This document shows, in pieces, positions 1 to 12,283 of a stretch of DNA of 64,000 nt (position 1 is its first letter; each line of letters begins with the position of its first letter). Source of the DNA: Aphidius gifuensis (taxonomy: Eukaryota; Arthropoda; Insecta; Hymenoptera; Braconidae); NCBI RefSeq assembly GCF_014905175.1, contig NC_057790.1, forward strand, positions 12,612,469 through 12,676,468. The letters are read 5' to 3'. The notes under the pieces were generated by a model, which was given only the letters and a program-made list of their open reading frames with translations, had not been told where the DNA came from and did not search any database. Position numbers and translations under genes: made by a program.

Positions 1-1507
1 TAAAAAAATAAGGTTTTTTTAAATAAAAAAAGTTAGTATTATTGGAAGAAGTATTTATATTAATAAATTTTCATTACATTTAAAAAGTTTTTGTTATTAT
101 ATCGGCTTTAAAAATAATAATGTCAATGTGGAATGTGCAATATAATAAAACAGCTGAGCAATTGACATTTGACAATAAAACAAAATATCAAATATGGCCG
201 CTATTAATGACCAGTGCCACGGTTGATAATCTAGAAATTATATGAAAAAATTTTTTTTTGCTGGTACCAAAAACAGAAAATACCGTATTTTCACCTATAT
301 AGTTGTAAAAATACCGTATCAAAAATTTTACTCGTATTTTACGGTATTTACATGGAAAAATCGGTAAAGGCATATTGGTATGGTATTTCAATTTGATACC
401 AAATACCGTATTTTACCGTATTTAATACCGGTAAAATACCAAATACCGTATCAGTCGACATCACTACTCGCCACAAAATGGAAGACTTTATGCGCGCGCG
501 ATACAAATTTGTTAAGAAAATTTTCAAGTTTTTTTTAAATTTTTCAAAAGTTATCATATTTATTCAACTAGATTTGGTATATTTTATAATGATTCACATA
601 CATCAATAATAAAAATTAATCATTTATATTAAATAAATGAATCCAAGTATAATAAATACAACACAACCTCTATTGTTTGTGGCATCAAAAAAAACAACAA
701 CAATGAAAATATTATAATTTATTTGTTAAACTTTCTTGGTTTTTATTTTTTTATTTTTATAAACATGCTCCACATATATTTATTAGTATTTACAACAATA
801 TAAAAATAGTTGTCAAAACAGTATGTTAGAGAGAGATCTTATAATAGAGATTGCGTGTTAGAAAGAAAAGCAAAACAGCTCGATGGCGCGTTCTTGATTG
901 GTTGAAAAAATAAGGCTGCGCAGAACGCGACGAAAAAAGCATGGACTACTGCCATACCTGTAGTACTTCTACCATGGATATTGCTAAGGAATTAATTTAG
1001 ACTAGGAATTAATATATTTGGTTACATTCTTTCCCTAGATACATTTGCCATAATTAATTAATCAAAAAGCTATTGGTGACTGTCGCTAAAGATTGGATGT
1101 AACCAAATAAATTATTTCATTATCTAGATCAATTTCTCTGCAATGGTTTCTATAATACAATAGAATCATTGTGCCAAATTGATTGTATCTTCAATAGACT
1201 TCGATGACATCATAGATGAATTTTCCAGCGACAACGCCAGAAGACAAAAACTGTTTTGATTTTCTAATGATCTATTCTTCATCTATAGGTAGCACTTTTA
1301 AAATATTTTGTCTTCTATATTAATATCCACAACAGTTTTTATTTAAAAAATAAAATAATTTCAGTATATTCTGGCGGTTTTGCTTGTTATATATATTATT
1401 GTTAAATACACCTAACAAATGATTTCTTTTTTATATATTATATCGATAAAAATAGGGCGCAAAATATAATTTTGCCCAGGGCGCAAAAATTCCTTGTTAC
1501 GGCACTG
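1..1507 (-). mobile_element. hAT-like element U, partial copy running off the left edge
   Basis: Bases 1-1507 are a near-identical reverse complement of 6063-7590. The end at 1496-1507 reads GTTACGGCACTG, the complement of the U terminus CAGTGCCGTAAC. It contains parts of elements F (about 470-955) and P (1-470). No coding sequence seen. Confidence 0.75.
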
Positions 1508-1930
1508 ATACTATGTACACAAATAAATGTATATGTGGAGCATGTTTATAAAAAATCAAAAAAATAAAAAAACCAAGACAGTTTAACAAATAAATTATAA
1601 TATTTTCATTATTGTTGTTCGTTTTATGCCACAAACAATAGAGGTTGTGTTGTATTTATTATACTTGGATTTATTTATTTAATATAAATAATTAGTTTTT
1701 ATTTTTGATGTATGTGAATCATTATAAAATATACCAAATCTAGTTGAATAAATATGATAACTTTTGAAAAATTTAAAAAAAACTTGAAATTTTTCTTAAC
1801 AAATTTGTATCGCGCGCGCATAAAGTCTTCCATTTTTGTGGCAAGAAGGCGACCTTTTGATTGGTCGATTCACAGCGGCCAAACCAGGCTGCGCACTGCC
1901 ATACCTGTAGTATTTCTACCATGATCATCA
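1508..1930 (+). mobile_element. truncated copy of element F
   Basis: Matches the block at 6780-7112 plus 9230-9296. It keeps the right end (CTGTAGTATTTCTACCAT) and lacks the left end. Non-coding. Confidence 0.6.
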
Positions 1931-2500
1931 CTGTATCAATGCCCCAATAAATATTGTTTAGTTACTTTATGCAAACAGTGTCATCATAATATTCTATTAC
2001 AATAAGTTGATAAATATATAATCAACATGAATATAGAAAATATAATTCAAGTGAGAACAAATAGTGAATGAAAGAAATAAAAACGAAAATACAAATTTTG
2101 GAGATGGAGAAATGATATGAACCAAAATGATGATGACGAAGAGAAAATTCATGATCAAGAAAATGTATGACTTTATTCATTTATTATTCCACTTATTATT
2201 ATCTGTGCCATTGAACAATATTTTTTCATCTTTTATACATAGGAAATAGATAAAAACCATTAAAATAATATTATGAACTCATTTTGTTATTACAATATTA
2301 AAGTTTTAATAAAGAACAATAAATTTTGAAACGACAACGAACAACAACAACAATCGTCATTTCGTCAATCAACATTCAACAATATTTATTGGGGCATTGA
2401 TACAGTGATGATATAGATAGGCACCTGTATTGATATTTTGTGCTTTTTTAGTTCTTCAAATTACCATACGACGCTAGCGCCATAAGTGAGACGGGACAGA
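1931..2500. mobile_element. partial copy of element G
   Basis: Shares GATATAGATAGGCACCTGTATT, CGCTAGCGCCATAAGTGAG-type arms and the interior with copies at 19241-19846 and 29195-29996. No ORF of note. Confidence 0.55.
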
Positions 2501-2732
2501 CAGTGTTGAGTTGGTATAATACCGCGGTAGTATACCGGTCGTAAACCTCGGTATGATACTGCGGAGGTTTTATACTTTTATATCGCGCTAGTAACGCCAT
2601 CTGTAGAAATTTTCGTATATCACGTCACACAGCATTTTTAATTCCTCATAATTTGAATTTAAAAATATCATTTCTTTAATTATAGCATAATAGTAATAAT
2701 CTTCATCCTTTTCTCAGACATTTGTCAGTAGT
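2501..2732. other. hAT-like terminus fragment and unassigned AT-rich sequence
   Basis: CAGTGTTGAGTTGGTATAAT at 2507 resembles the CAGTGTTGGGTA termini of hAT elements elsewhere in the window and is followed by GGTATAATACCGC-type repeats. No matching right end found. Nothing else recognisable. Confidence 0.3.
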
Positions 2733-3051
2733 AATAAATTTATTGAATATATTAAAAGCTATTGACAAATGTCTAAGGAAAGGATGTGGCTTACCTGTCA
2801 ATTTCTTTGGCTCAATTAATTCTTTATAAATCAACATGTGGCAACATCCTTTCCTTAGTTATTTTTTCCATAGTTTTTTATTTATTTATTTATGTAAAAA
2901 CCTATTGGAAAAATGTCTATGGACGAAATGTTGTTTACATGTTATTTCATTTGTTTCATGAAATTTTAATTTAGCCAAAGAAATTAACAGGTAAGCCACA
3001 TCCTTTCCTTAGACATTTGTCAATAGCTTTTAATATATTCAATAAATTTAT
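2733..3051. repeat. palindrome with ~75-bp arms carrying a diverged satellite core
   Basis: The 2733-2813 and 2973-3051 arms are near-perfect inverted copies (both carry TGTCTAAGGAAAGGATGTGG and its complement). The core resembles the TCCAAGGAAAAGCAGTAGCT satellite motif found elsewhere. Confidence 0.7.
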
Positions 3052-3110
3052 TATTATTAATTATTATGGCATGGAGGTGAATAACGAGTGTAAGCTTTGC
3101 TTTTTTACTG

Positions 3111-3272
3111 CAGTCCAATTCACAGGGCAAATTCTTTACAATTTAGGGCTTTTTTTTGCCGGTGATGGCGCTTGTCAAATTTTTTTTATATAGATTTCGC
3201 ATACAAAAGCTCTACAAGCGCTGCCAGTAGAGGAAAAAAGCCCTAAATTGTAATGCCCTGTGAATTGGACTG
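3111..3272. mobile_element. palindromic CNG-flanked MITE, CAGTCC-ended
   Basis: CAGTCCAATTCACAGGGC and complement at the ends; whole element foldable; flanked by CTG on both sides. Confidence 0.9.
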
Positions 3273-3334
3273 CTGAAGCCGACATTTCGGAGTAAATGAG
3301 GGCGCTGGGATCGGACTCGAACGACAGTATCACG

Positions 3335-4331
3335 CAGTGTTAGGTAAGTAAGATACCTTGGTATCTTACATGTGTAAAATACCATGTAAGATACCGTATC
3401 TTACATCATCGGTTTCATACATCGAGGTATCTTACATTGCGTTCCCAGCGCCTCCTACGAATAAAAGTAGAACCTTCGTGCTACAATTTTTTTTTATTCG
3501 ATAAATACATGTAATTCATTTATTAAATAAATAAAAATTCCAAAAACAAGCAGTAGCTGAGGAAAAGATGTAGCTAAGGAATTAATGTTGCTTAAAAACG
3601 AATTTCTTTGGCAACTGTAATTCCTTAGCTCCATCTTTTCCATAGCTACTATTTTTCCTTGAGATTTTTATTTATTTAAAAAATTAGTTTTTTAAAATTA
3701 AAGCAACATTAATTCCTTAAATTATAATTTTTTGGCAACATTAATTTCTTAGCTACATCTTTTTCTTCGCTACTGCTTTTCCTTGGACATTTTAATTTAT
3801 TTAATAAATAAAATTACATGCATTTTATTTTTTAAATAAATAAAAATCCCAAGGAAAAATAGTAGCTACGGAAAAGATGGAGCTAAGGAATAACAGTTGC
3901 CAAAGAAATTTTTTTTCAAGCAACATTAATTCCTTAGCTACATCTTTCCCTTAGTTACTGCTTTTTCTTGGACATTTCTATCTTTTAAAAATAAACTGAC
4001 ATGTATATGATTTATTTAATAAATAGAAAATGTCCGAGGAAAAGCAGTAGCTAAGAAAAAGATGGAGCTAAGGAATTAAGGTTGCCAAAAAATTATGTTT
4101 CAAGCAACATTAATTCCTTAAAACTGGTTTTCCTTGATATTATATATATTTATATAACAAATAAATTACATGTACCAATATATATCGAGCAATAAGAACT
4201 AATTGTCGAGTCGACAGTCAATAAGAATGTTCAAAGGGGCGTCAGAGGTATCTTACAGTTTCTTACAGTATCTTACAGTATCTTACTGTAAGTGTATGAA
4301 ACCTCAAAAATCGACCATTTACCCATCTTTG
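3335..4331. mobile_element. hAT-type non-autonomous element Z1
   Basis: Starts CAGTGTTAGGTAAGTAAG, ends with ACCCATCTTTG, and is flanked by the exact 8-bp duplication GTATCACG (3327-3334, 4332-4339). Subterminal GTAAGATAC/GGTATCTTAC repeats lie at both ends; the middle holds satellite units (about 3540-4140). No transposase. Confidence 0.85.
3540..4140. repeat. satellite units inside Z1
   Basis: Alternating orientations of AAGCAGTAGCTAAGGAAAAG and its complement, separated by ACATGTAATTTTATTTATT-like spacers. Confidence 0.8.
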
Positions 4332-4530
4332 GTATCACGTGTAATCTTTTATCTTTAAACATAGTTGTACAGGCTAGAGTGAATAAGAATATTTTGTTCT
4401 GTCTTTTTTTTCGGTCAACGGCTGATGTCAGCGCTGCAGCTGGTAGTTTTTCGAACTGACTTACTCCGAAATTGAGGCTTCAGTAACAGCCTATGCTTTA
4501 ACACAGTAAAAAAGCAAAGCTTAAGTCTTG

Positions 4531-5190
4531 TGGCCACTAGCATAGTTTTTCGACCAAGTTCTATGTCATAGCGATATGGCAGAAATAGTTCACATATGAC
4601 GGCTATAGGGCGGCGTTTGAATCGTTTTTTGAAATTGTTTCAGCTGTACCCAAGAAGACTAGAAATACAGGAGGACTTACTCCCTATCTCGCCTGTATAT
4701 AAAAACCGTTCCGCTATATGGTCGCCGCATAATTGAGGGGCGCTAGTAGTACCCGGGTAACGTGCGCGACTTGTATCGCTTTTTTTTTACAATGCGCACA
4801 ATACAAACATACTCTGACAAACATCATGTGTATATGCTCTATTAGTGTTTGTCAGAGTATGTTTGTATTGTGCGCATTAAACGATACAAGTCGCGCAAAC
4901 AACGCCCTCAATTATGCGGTAACATTGCGGAACGGTTGAACAAGTTCGTCCTCCTGTATTTCTAGTCTTCTTGGCTGTACCAACTTGCTTAGGAACACAT
5001 AAAAAAGAAATAAAAATATAACCTTTCTTATTTGTTGACAATTTGATATTTTGACAGTCAATCATTATACATATGTACTATACATGTGTAAATATAAACA
5101 AACAAATTTATTAATAACGCTAACCATTGTTGTTGTATTTTTTTAATGTTGGCTGTATCCAAAAAAATTAGCGTGAAGTTAGCGGTTCTA
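4531..5190. mobile_element. dispersed repeat M1, interrupted by element L
   Basis: Apart from element L at 4651-4973 it matches 14521-14880 in reverse orientation. Confidence 0.6.
4651..4973. mobile_element. palindromic element L with 8-bp target duplication
   Basis: Ends CAAGAAGACTAGAAATACAG and complement. Flanked by GCTGTACC at 4643-4650 and 4974-4981. The uninterrupted site is present once at 14730-14757, proving the insertion. Inner arms share TCTGACAAACA-type inverted copies. Confidence 0.85.
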
Positions 5191-5280
5191 TGCTGAAAAT
5201 GCTGGGTACTGATATCTAATGCTGATAATCATTGAATTTAAATTTTGTTTACTATTTTCATGTTTTTTATTTTCTGCAGG

Positions 5281-5870
5281 ATGCTCGTGTAACATGGCTT
5301 AAGGAGGTTATACACAAATTACTTTTTTTTAAAAAAATATAATGAGAATGTTCTGAAATTTTGTATACAAGTAGATCTTTTCCTTCTGAATACAACGGTA
5401 TAATTATTTTCTTATGTTGATCGGTTAAATTTTTTGTAATTAATTATTGAAAATAATATTTAACATTGGCTCTTATGGAGATTTCAACCATTTTTTTCGG
5501 ATAGAAAAAATGATGAAAAAGTCTTGAAAAAAATCACACATATACTAGAAACAGAGTTTTATTAATTGCGCGAAAAATTTTCATATGTTGATCGGTCAAT
5601 AAATAAGAAATTAATTATAAACTTGACAAAAATTAGATGTGGCAACGTATGGCATGTTCAAACACACACACATACCCGCAATCCCATATATTGTATACGG
5701 GGCGCAGGCGCTTTACACTTTATTGTTTTACAGTGTAGCCAAGTTTCACTTGAGACTGTGACGTCAGAAGCTCCCCGCAACACCCGCGATGAATTTGTGT
5801 ATAACCTCCTTAATGTGATAGTTGTTAACAATTTTTGTGAACTTCATTTTCAAGAAGAAGATATAATTTG
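5281..5870 (+). pseudogene. possible THAP-like exon relic, interrupted by a TTAA-flanked element
   Basis: After a polypyrimidine tract and CTGCAG at about 5280, skipping the element at 5300-5813, one frame reads a Trp-Leu pair followed by FCELHFQEEDII and a stop. This resembles the C-x2-H-F end of THAP zinc fingers. The Trp-to-Cys spacing is shorter than normal and no upstream zinc ligands were found, so the assignment is weak. Confidence 0.22.
5300..5813. mobile_element. element X with TAAGGAGGTTATACACAAAT termini
   Basis: Inverted termini of about 20 bp; TTAA (or TA) at both boundaries fits a piggyBac-like or Tc1/mariner-like insertion. No transposase; the 101-aa ORF inside has no recognised motif. 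Confidence 0.6.
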
Positions 5871-7112
5871 ATTATTTCATACAATAAATCCCAAACATTG
5901 TTGATAATGTCAATAGTGAGACCAAAACGTAGATGTGCAGCAAGACAAACATAATCATAGTTTTGATGATCCATGTGCTGTATTATCTAAGTCAGCAACT
6001 TAAAAATCGCGTAATGCTGCAGATAAAAATAAGATTGAAATTAAAATTATGCTGGCTGATCGCAGTGCCGTAACAAGGAATTTTTGCGCCCTGGGCAAAA
6101 TTATATTTTGCGCCCTATTTTTATCGATATAATATATAAAAAAGAAATCATTTGTTAGGTGTATTTAACAATAATATATATAACAAGCAAAACCGCCAGA
6201 ATATACTGAAATTATTTTATTTTTTAAATAAAAACTGTTGTGGATATTAATATAGAAGACAAAATATTTTAAAAGTGCTACCTATAGATGAAGAATAGAT
6301 CATTAGAAAATCAAAACAGTTTTTGTCTTCTGGCGTTGTCGCTGGAAAATTCATCTATGATGTCATCGAAGTCTATTGAAGATACAATCAATTTGGCACA
6401 ATGATTCTATTGTATTATAGAAACCATTGCAGAGAAATTGATCTAGATAATGAAATAATTTATTTGGTTACATCCAATCTTTAGCAACAGTCACCAATAG
6501 CTTTTTGATTAATTAATTATGGCAAATGTATCTAGGGAAAGAATGTAACCAAATATATTAATTCCTAGTCTAAATTAATTCCTTAGCAATATCCATGGTA
6601 GAAGTACTACAGGTATGGCAGTAGTCCATGCTTTTTTCGTCGCGTTCTGCGCAGCCTTATTTTTTCAACCAATCAAGAACGCGCCATCGAGCTGTTTTGC
6701 TTTTCTTTCTAACACGCAATCTCTATTATAAGATCCTCTCTCTCTAACATACTGTTTTGACAACTATTTTTTATATTGTTGTAAATACTAATAAATATAT
6801 GTGGAGCATGTTTATAAAAAATAAAAAAAATAAAAAAACCAAGACAGTTTAACAAATAAATTATAATATTTTCATTGTTGTTGTTTTTTTTGATGCCACA
6901 AACAATAGAGGTTGTGTTGTATTTATTATACTTGGATTCATTTATTTAATATAAATGATTAATTTTTATTATTGATGTATGTGAATCATTATAAAATATA
7001 CCAAATCTAGTTGAATAAATATGATAACTTTTGAAAAATTTAAAAAAAACTTGAAAATTTTCTTAACAAATTTGTATCGCGCGCGCATAAAGTCTTCCAT
7101 TTTTGTGGCGAG

Positions 7113-8865
7113 TAGTGATGTCGACTGATACGGTATTTGGTATTTTACCGGTATTAAATACGGTAAAATACGGTATTTGGTATCAAATTGAAATACCATA
7201 CCAATATGCCTTTTACCGATTTTTCCATGTAAATACCGTAAAATACGAGTAAAATTTTTGATACGGTATTTTTACAACTATATAGGTGAAAATACGGTAT
7301 TTTCTGTTTTTGGTACCAGCAAAAAAATTTTTTTCATATAATTTCTAGATTATCAACCGTGGCACTGGTCATTAATAGCGGCCATATTTGATATTTTGTT
7401 TTATTGTCAAATGTCAATTGCTCAGCTGTTTTTATTATATTGCACATTCCACATTGACATTATTATTTTAAAAGCCGATATAATAACAAAAAAACTTTTT
7501 AAGTGTAATGAAAATTTATTAATATAAATACTTCTTCCAATAATACTAACTTTTTTTATTTAAAAAAACCTTATTTTTTTAAGGACAAATATTTTTTTTT
7601 TTTTATATTTTAATTTTGCTATATAATTTATTTACTGAATTTATTTATTGAATTTATTTATCATCTATAACTTCGTATGTATTTATTTTTATTGTAGCGA
7701 GATAGTATTGCTCGATGGTGCGCCACCTAGTATGATGCGTGAGTGTGAGAATTATTGAAAGAGAGACGGGGAAGAGAGAGAGAGAGAGTGGAGTTTTGGC
7801 TATGGAGAACGTGTGCTCCACTCACTTCGGTTTGGCACTTCAGTCTTGCACCTTGTGTTTTTACACTTGTGTCTTGGCTGGCAAGCAAGACGCTGGCAAA
7901 TATTAAGTTGGCCAAGCCAACTCAAATAAATTCAAGTACTGAAATTGTGAATATAAATATTAAACTGATTTTTCAACTAATTGATTGTTGTAAAACAACA
8001 ATCAATATCAAATTGTAATTAAATAAATAAAATATATTGTGTACACAACAAAATTGTCAATTAAAACAAGCTGAGCAATAAATCAAAACTTGGTAAAAGA
8101 CGACGTGAATCAGGACGGCGTCCTTCCATAAATCACGCCGCCATTACTCAAAAATAAACTTGTTGCATCAGCGTTGAAGAAATAAAATCAATTCAACATC
8201 AATAATATTCATTGCTGGCATTATTCAACATCAATAATATTCATTGCTGGTAATTACACAACATATTTGGACATTTACTTGGTCTGATCAACCAAGCACT
8301 CCAAGGCCAACGAATCATCGTCACCATCATCAATTTGGCATCAAGAACTTCAATCACCAGTCAGGTTATATTGTATGAGTATGCGTGTGTTTGGTATGAA
8401 TGATTAGGGCATAATACTTTAAATAAATACAAATAATTTTCATATATTAAAATATAAAATTCTGTTTGATTGTTATTTTACACCCACTCAATTTCAGGGT
8501 AAATTTAAATAATCAATATTCATATTTTAAAGTAAATTTCATTGCATATTCATTTTGGTAAATTTAAACAAGTAAGATTGGTCGCTTTTTACATTTAAAC
8601 AATAAAAGAAAATAAAATATAAAAGCCCAATCTTACATTATTTATACAATAAAATCAAGTTATGTTCATATATTTTTTATTTTTCAATACCATGAGTAAC
8701 ATCTCTATAGTTGTAAATACGGTATTGGTATCGAAAATTTCACTGATACCGTATTTTTACATACAGATTATTGATACGGTATTGAATGGTAAATTACCGT
8801 ATCAATACCGTATTTTGTACCGTATTTGGTATCAAAAATAAAATACCGGTATTTGCACATCACTA
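7113..8865. mobile_element. hAT-like element P with ATACCGTATT subterminal repeats
   Basis: TAGTGATGTCGAC left and GCACATCACTA right, with the 8-bp duplication GTGGCGAG/GTGGCGAA (one mismatch). Both ends are dense in GATACGGTATTT-type repeats. The interior (about 7600-8690) has a GA run, a 32-bp tandem duplication near 8200-8250, and no convincing ORF. Confidence 0.7.
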
Positions 8866-8884
8866 GTGGCGAAGGCGAGCTTTT

Positions 8885-9229
8885 GGGTGCGTTCCGTGGC
8901 TATCCAGTCCGTACGAACTTCAAAATGGCGACGAAAAAAATGAAAATTCTAATAATGTTAAAAGTTACTATGATACATCACTATAGCCAAAGAGAAGGCC
9001 AGAGATTTATAAAAATTTAAAATATTAAGTATTACTATTTTTTTCAGGTTTAAGTTGACAGAGTTTCTATTTAATTATTTCAAATCTGTCGAATAAATTG
9101 GCTAACGTCAAATTTGATCAGATTATTTTCAAATGAAAAAAATCAGGTCTACCACAACAAAGGATCAAAATATTTCCAAACTCCACCATTTTGAAGTTCG
9201 TGCGGACTGGATAGCCACGGAACGCACCC
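8885..9229. mobile_element. palindromic element D, GGGTGCGTTCCG-ended
   Basis: About 45-bp inverted ends (GGGTGCGTTCCGTGGCTATC and complement), flanked by TTT on each side. 345 bp, non-coding. Confidence 0.8.
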
Positions 9230-9296
9230 TTTAATTGGTCGATTCACAGCGGCCAAACCAGGCTGCGCACTGCCATACCTGTAGTATTTCTACCAT

Positions 9297-10599
9297 CCCT
9301 AGTGAAAATGCCGATAGTCGGATTGTGCACTGATCTCATACAAAAACGACACAAAAACGACACACGAATATAAGAATTTCTAAGTCACAAAAATAAATAG
9401 TAAAAAGCATTTAAAAAATAAAATATTATGTCTAAAAATTTCTAAATAATATTCTTATAATTTAAGACACATTAGAATTTTTTTTAAATAATTTTTTTAT
9501 TGAAAAAACTCGATTCTGTTTATGTATTAAAAGTGAGGTTAGCTGTCAGAATCATCTGTACACGACTGTGAGATTTTACAATTCTCACACAATTCCGACA
9601 CACGACTGTGAGAATTGTAAATCCGACACATTTCCGACAGACGTACGACAGTATATTTTTATTTTGTATTTAATATAAAAAAAAGCATTTTATTAATAAA
9701 AATTTTTGTTCAATATTAAAGTTATAATATTTTAATAATTTTAGGCATATGAGATTTTTTTTCTTTGAATAAATTTTGACAAAAAAAATAATTGGCATCG
9801 TCTGTGAGAATTTGCGATTTGCAAAAATTTTTGTTTAATAATAAAATTATAACCTTTTGATAATTATAGGCATATTAGATTTTTTTTAAATTATTTTATC
9901 AAAAAATTATCATTTTTTGGTTTTTTTATGAGGTTAAGAAAGGTTTTTTTTTAAATACTTTTTTTTCAAAACTAATACATTTAATCAGTTTCCCACGTAT
10001 TTGGTATTTTTGTAACTCGAATGTAATTTGTAATGAAACCATGTACTTATTTGGTTTCCCATGTTTCCAATTATTTTTTTTGTCAAAATTTATTCAAAGA
10101 AAAAAAAACTAATATGCCGAAAATTATTAAAATATTATAACTTTAATATTGAACAAAAATTTTCATTAATAAAATGCTCTTTTTTTATATTAAATACAAA
10201 ATAAAAATATACTGTCGTACGTCTGTCGGATTTGTGTCGGAATTGTGTCGGATTTACAATTCTCACAGTCGTGTGTCGGAATTGTGTGAGAATTGTAAAA
10301 TCTCACAGTCGTGTACAGATGATTCTGACAGCTAACCTCACTTTTAATACATAAACAGAATTAAGTTTTTTCAATAAAAAAATTATTTAAAAAAAATTCT
10401 AATGTGTCTTTAATTATAAGAATATTATTTAGAAATTTTTAGACATAATATTTTATTTTTTAAATGCTTTTTACTATTTATTTTTGTGACTTAGAAATTC
10501 TTATAGTCGTGTGTCGTTTTTGTGTCGTTTTTGTATGAGATCAGTGCACAAACCGACTGTCGGATTGGTGTCGGATCGGTGTCGCCATTTTCGCTAGGG
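9297..10599. mobile_element. foldback element N, 1.3 kb palindrome
   Basis: Both halves are near-identical inverted copies from the ends (CCCTAG...CTAGGG) to close to the centre (about 9990). Rich in ACGACACA/TGTGTCGG repeats. It interrupts the CTACCATGG border of element F. No ORF. Confidence 0.85.
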
Positions 10600-11349
10600 A
10601 TGGCAATATCTCCTATCATAAATTGAAATTATTGTCTAAAATAGCTAAAGAATTCATTTAGACTAGGAAATAATATATTTGGTGATACATTCTTTCCTCA
10701 GCAATATTTGGCAATAGCTTTTTCATTAATTAATTATGGCAAATGTTGCTAAGAAAAGGATGTGACCAAATAAATAAATTCGTAATCTGAATTAATTTCT
10801 CAGCCATTTGCCATAATCATCTCAATTTATGTCAATTAAAAAAAGGATAGGCAAACCTTTGGCATATATAGTCAATACAAGCAGAATAAAAATCGGTCCA
10901 TTTTAACCTGCGTTAGTGGTTAAGTTGGTTATAGTACGATGTTAGTGATAGGTAGAATTAGGTAGAATTTTAGAGTATAGAGGATCGTGTCTTGGCCGTT
11001 GTCAGAAGAAACAAAAAAAAATTTCAATTCAAATTATTAAGTATATTTTTTATTTTACGTCTTATTTTGCATTTTTAATATTGTTTTAGCACGATTGTCT
11101 CTAAACGACAAATGACAATAATGAGGACAATTAACTTAAAAATTTAGAAAGACAATCATGTTTATGTAATATCTGAATGATCATAAATGACAGTAGTCAA
11201 TTTCTTTCCTGAAAATATAATTTTTTTTTTAATTGTTTAAAAAAGAATATTTTTTTTCTTGTGACGCGCTTCTAAGTGCGCCTTCCTTTACACTGCGCCC
11301 TGGGCAGTTGCCCCTCTTACCCACCCCTTGTTACGGCACTGGCTGATCG

Positions 11350-12069
11350 TATACAAATAACTGATAAAAATTATGACTATTTAATAAAAATATCATAATA
11401 AAAAAGTACAAATAATATATTGTTGATTTTTAGAAATACGAAATTAATAGTTATAATTAAAAATATTGTTATTGAATAACAACATTAAGTCTTGCTACGA
11501 AAAATTGAGCACTTTCAAAAATATTTCTACCATCAAAATCATTATTTTTTTTTATATAATTGCTTCGATAAAAATGTACACAATATTACTGGATATAATT
11601 TACAACGTCAACTAGGTAACTTAATAAAGAGTTGAGTTCACTATTTATAATTTCAGCTTTGTTATATTCAATCTTTTCTAGCATCCCAAATTTTTGTAAT
11701 GTTGACAAACAAAATTAATTGTCAAGTGAACAAGTTGATATGATTTTATTACAGTAATATTTTTTATGTTACTTGTTAATTTTTAAAAAAGTTACTTATC
11801 GATCATCATCACCCAGTGAATTTTTTGTCTGTTTAATATGGATCAACAAATTGATAAACCTGATATATTCCTTTGACATTGCTCTAAGATGATCGCATAA
11901 ATAAACCTGCGCTATAACAATATTTATTAAAAATAGTTAGCGCATAAGTACGGCTGAGAACAATCAGCGCCAAATTGGCAAATTTGAGAAGCTCTAGGTA
12001 CAGGACATGTACACACTTTAATGCGGATGATCATGCACATGCGCCTGTCATGCAAACTTGATGAAAGAA
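11350..12069. other. no feature seen
   Basis: AT-rich single-copy-looking sequence right of element U. A short open frame continuing from left of U (6001-6062) crosses the insertion site to about 11400; nothing else recognisable. Confidence 0.4.
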
Positions 12070-12235
12070 CAGTGGCGTCAAACAAATAATTCTTGAAAAA
12101 TAAAAATTGAAACATGGCTGATCCAGCCCCTCATGTCCTACGCTGTTGCAAACTGACTTTTTGCTGACTGCGCATTCGTTTGCGCATGCGTGGAAATAAA
12201 CAGGAAAAAAAATAAATGCACAAAAGAAAGCACCT
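12070..12235. repeat. dispersed repeat V, copy 1
   Basis: Starts CAGTGGCGTC and matches 62050-62225 (GTCCTACGCTGTTGCAAACT shared). Possible hAT-like terminus; no second end found. Confidence 0.55.
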
Positions 12236-12283
12236 AATTTGTCCCATTTGGCCTATCCCCCACTACAAGGAGTTGACTCTCCT

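Larger units (their letters stand above)
3091..4523. mobile_element. element Y, hosting one MITE and one hAT element
   Basis: TAAGCTTTGCTTTTTTACTG at the left and its complement at the right (with TTACTCCGAAAT further in) form terminal inverted repeats. The MITE at 3111 lies within the left repeat and Z1 fills most of the interior. Confidence 0.5.
6590..9296 (-). mobile_element. element F, interrupted by P and D
   Basis: Terminal inverted repeats ATGGTAGAAGTACTACAGGT (left) and ACCTGTAGTATTTCTACCAT (right). P sits at 7113-8865 and D at 8885-9229; removing both leaves a block like 28612-29190. Confidence 0.65.
6063..11341. mobile_element. hAT-type composite element U, 5279 bp
   Basis: CAGTGCCGTAAC...GTTACGGCACTG termini flanked by the exact 8-bp duplication GCTGATCG (6055-6062 and 11342-11349). 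It contains F (6590-9296, itself holding P and D) and foldback N (9297-10599). The remaining 10600-11341 is non-coding. Confidence 0.88.

Noticed and set aside
5566..5871. 101-codon ORF
   Set aside because: Spans the right end of element X and runs into host sequence; its start is not an ATG at the listed position (ATTGCG context) and no motif is present.
1..7590. Single giant element with 1.5-kb terminal inverted repeats (Polinton-like)
   Set aside because: The right arm is the left end of U with its own 8-bp duplication extending to 11341, so the inverted repeat is two separate U copies; no Polinton genes are present.
7740..8130. Possible LTR (GA-rich tract, TGTGTACACA, then a PBS-like TGGTAAAAGAC)
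   Set aside because: No second LTR, no gag or pol, and it lies wholly inside element P.
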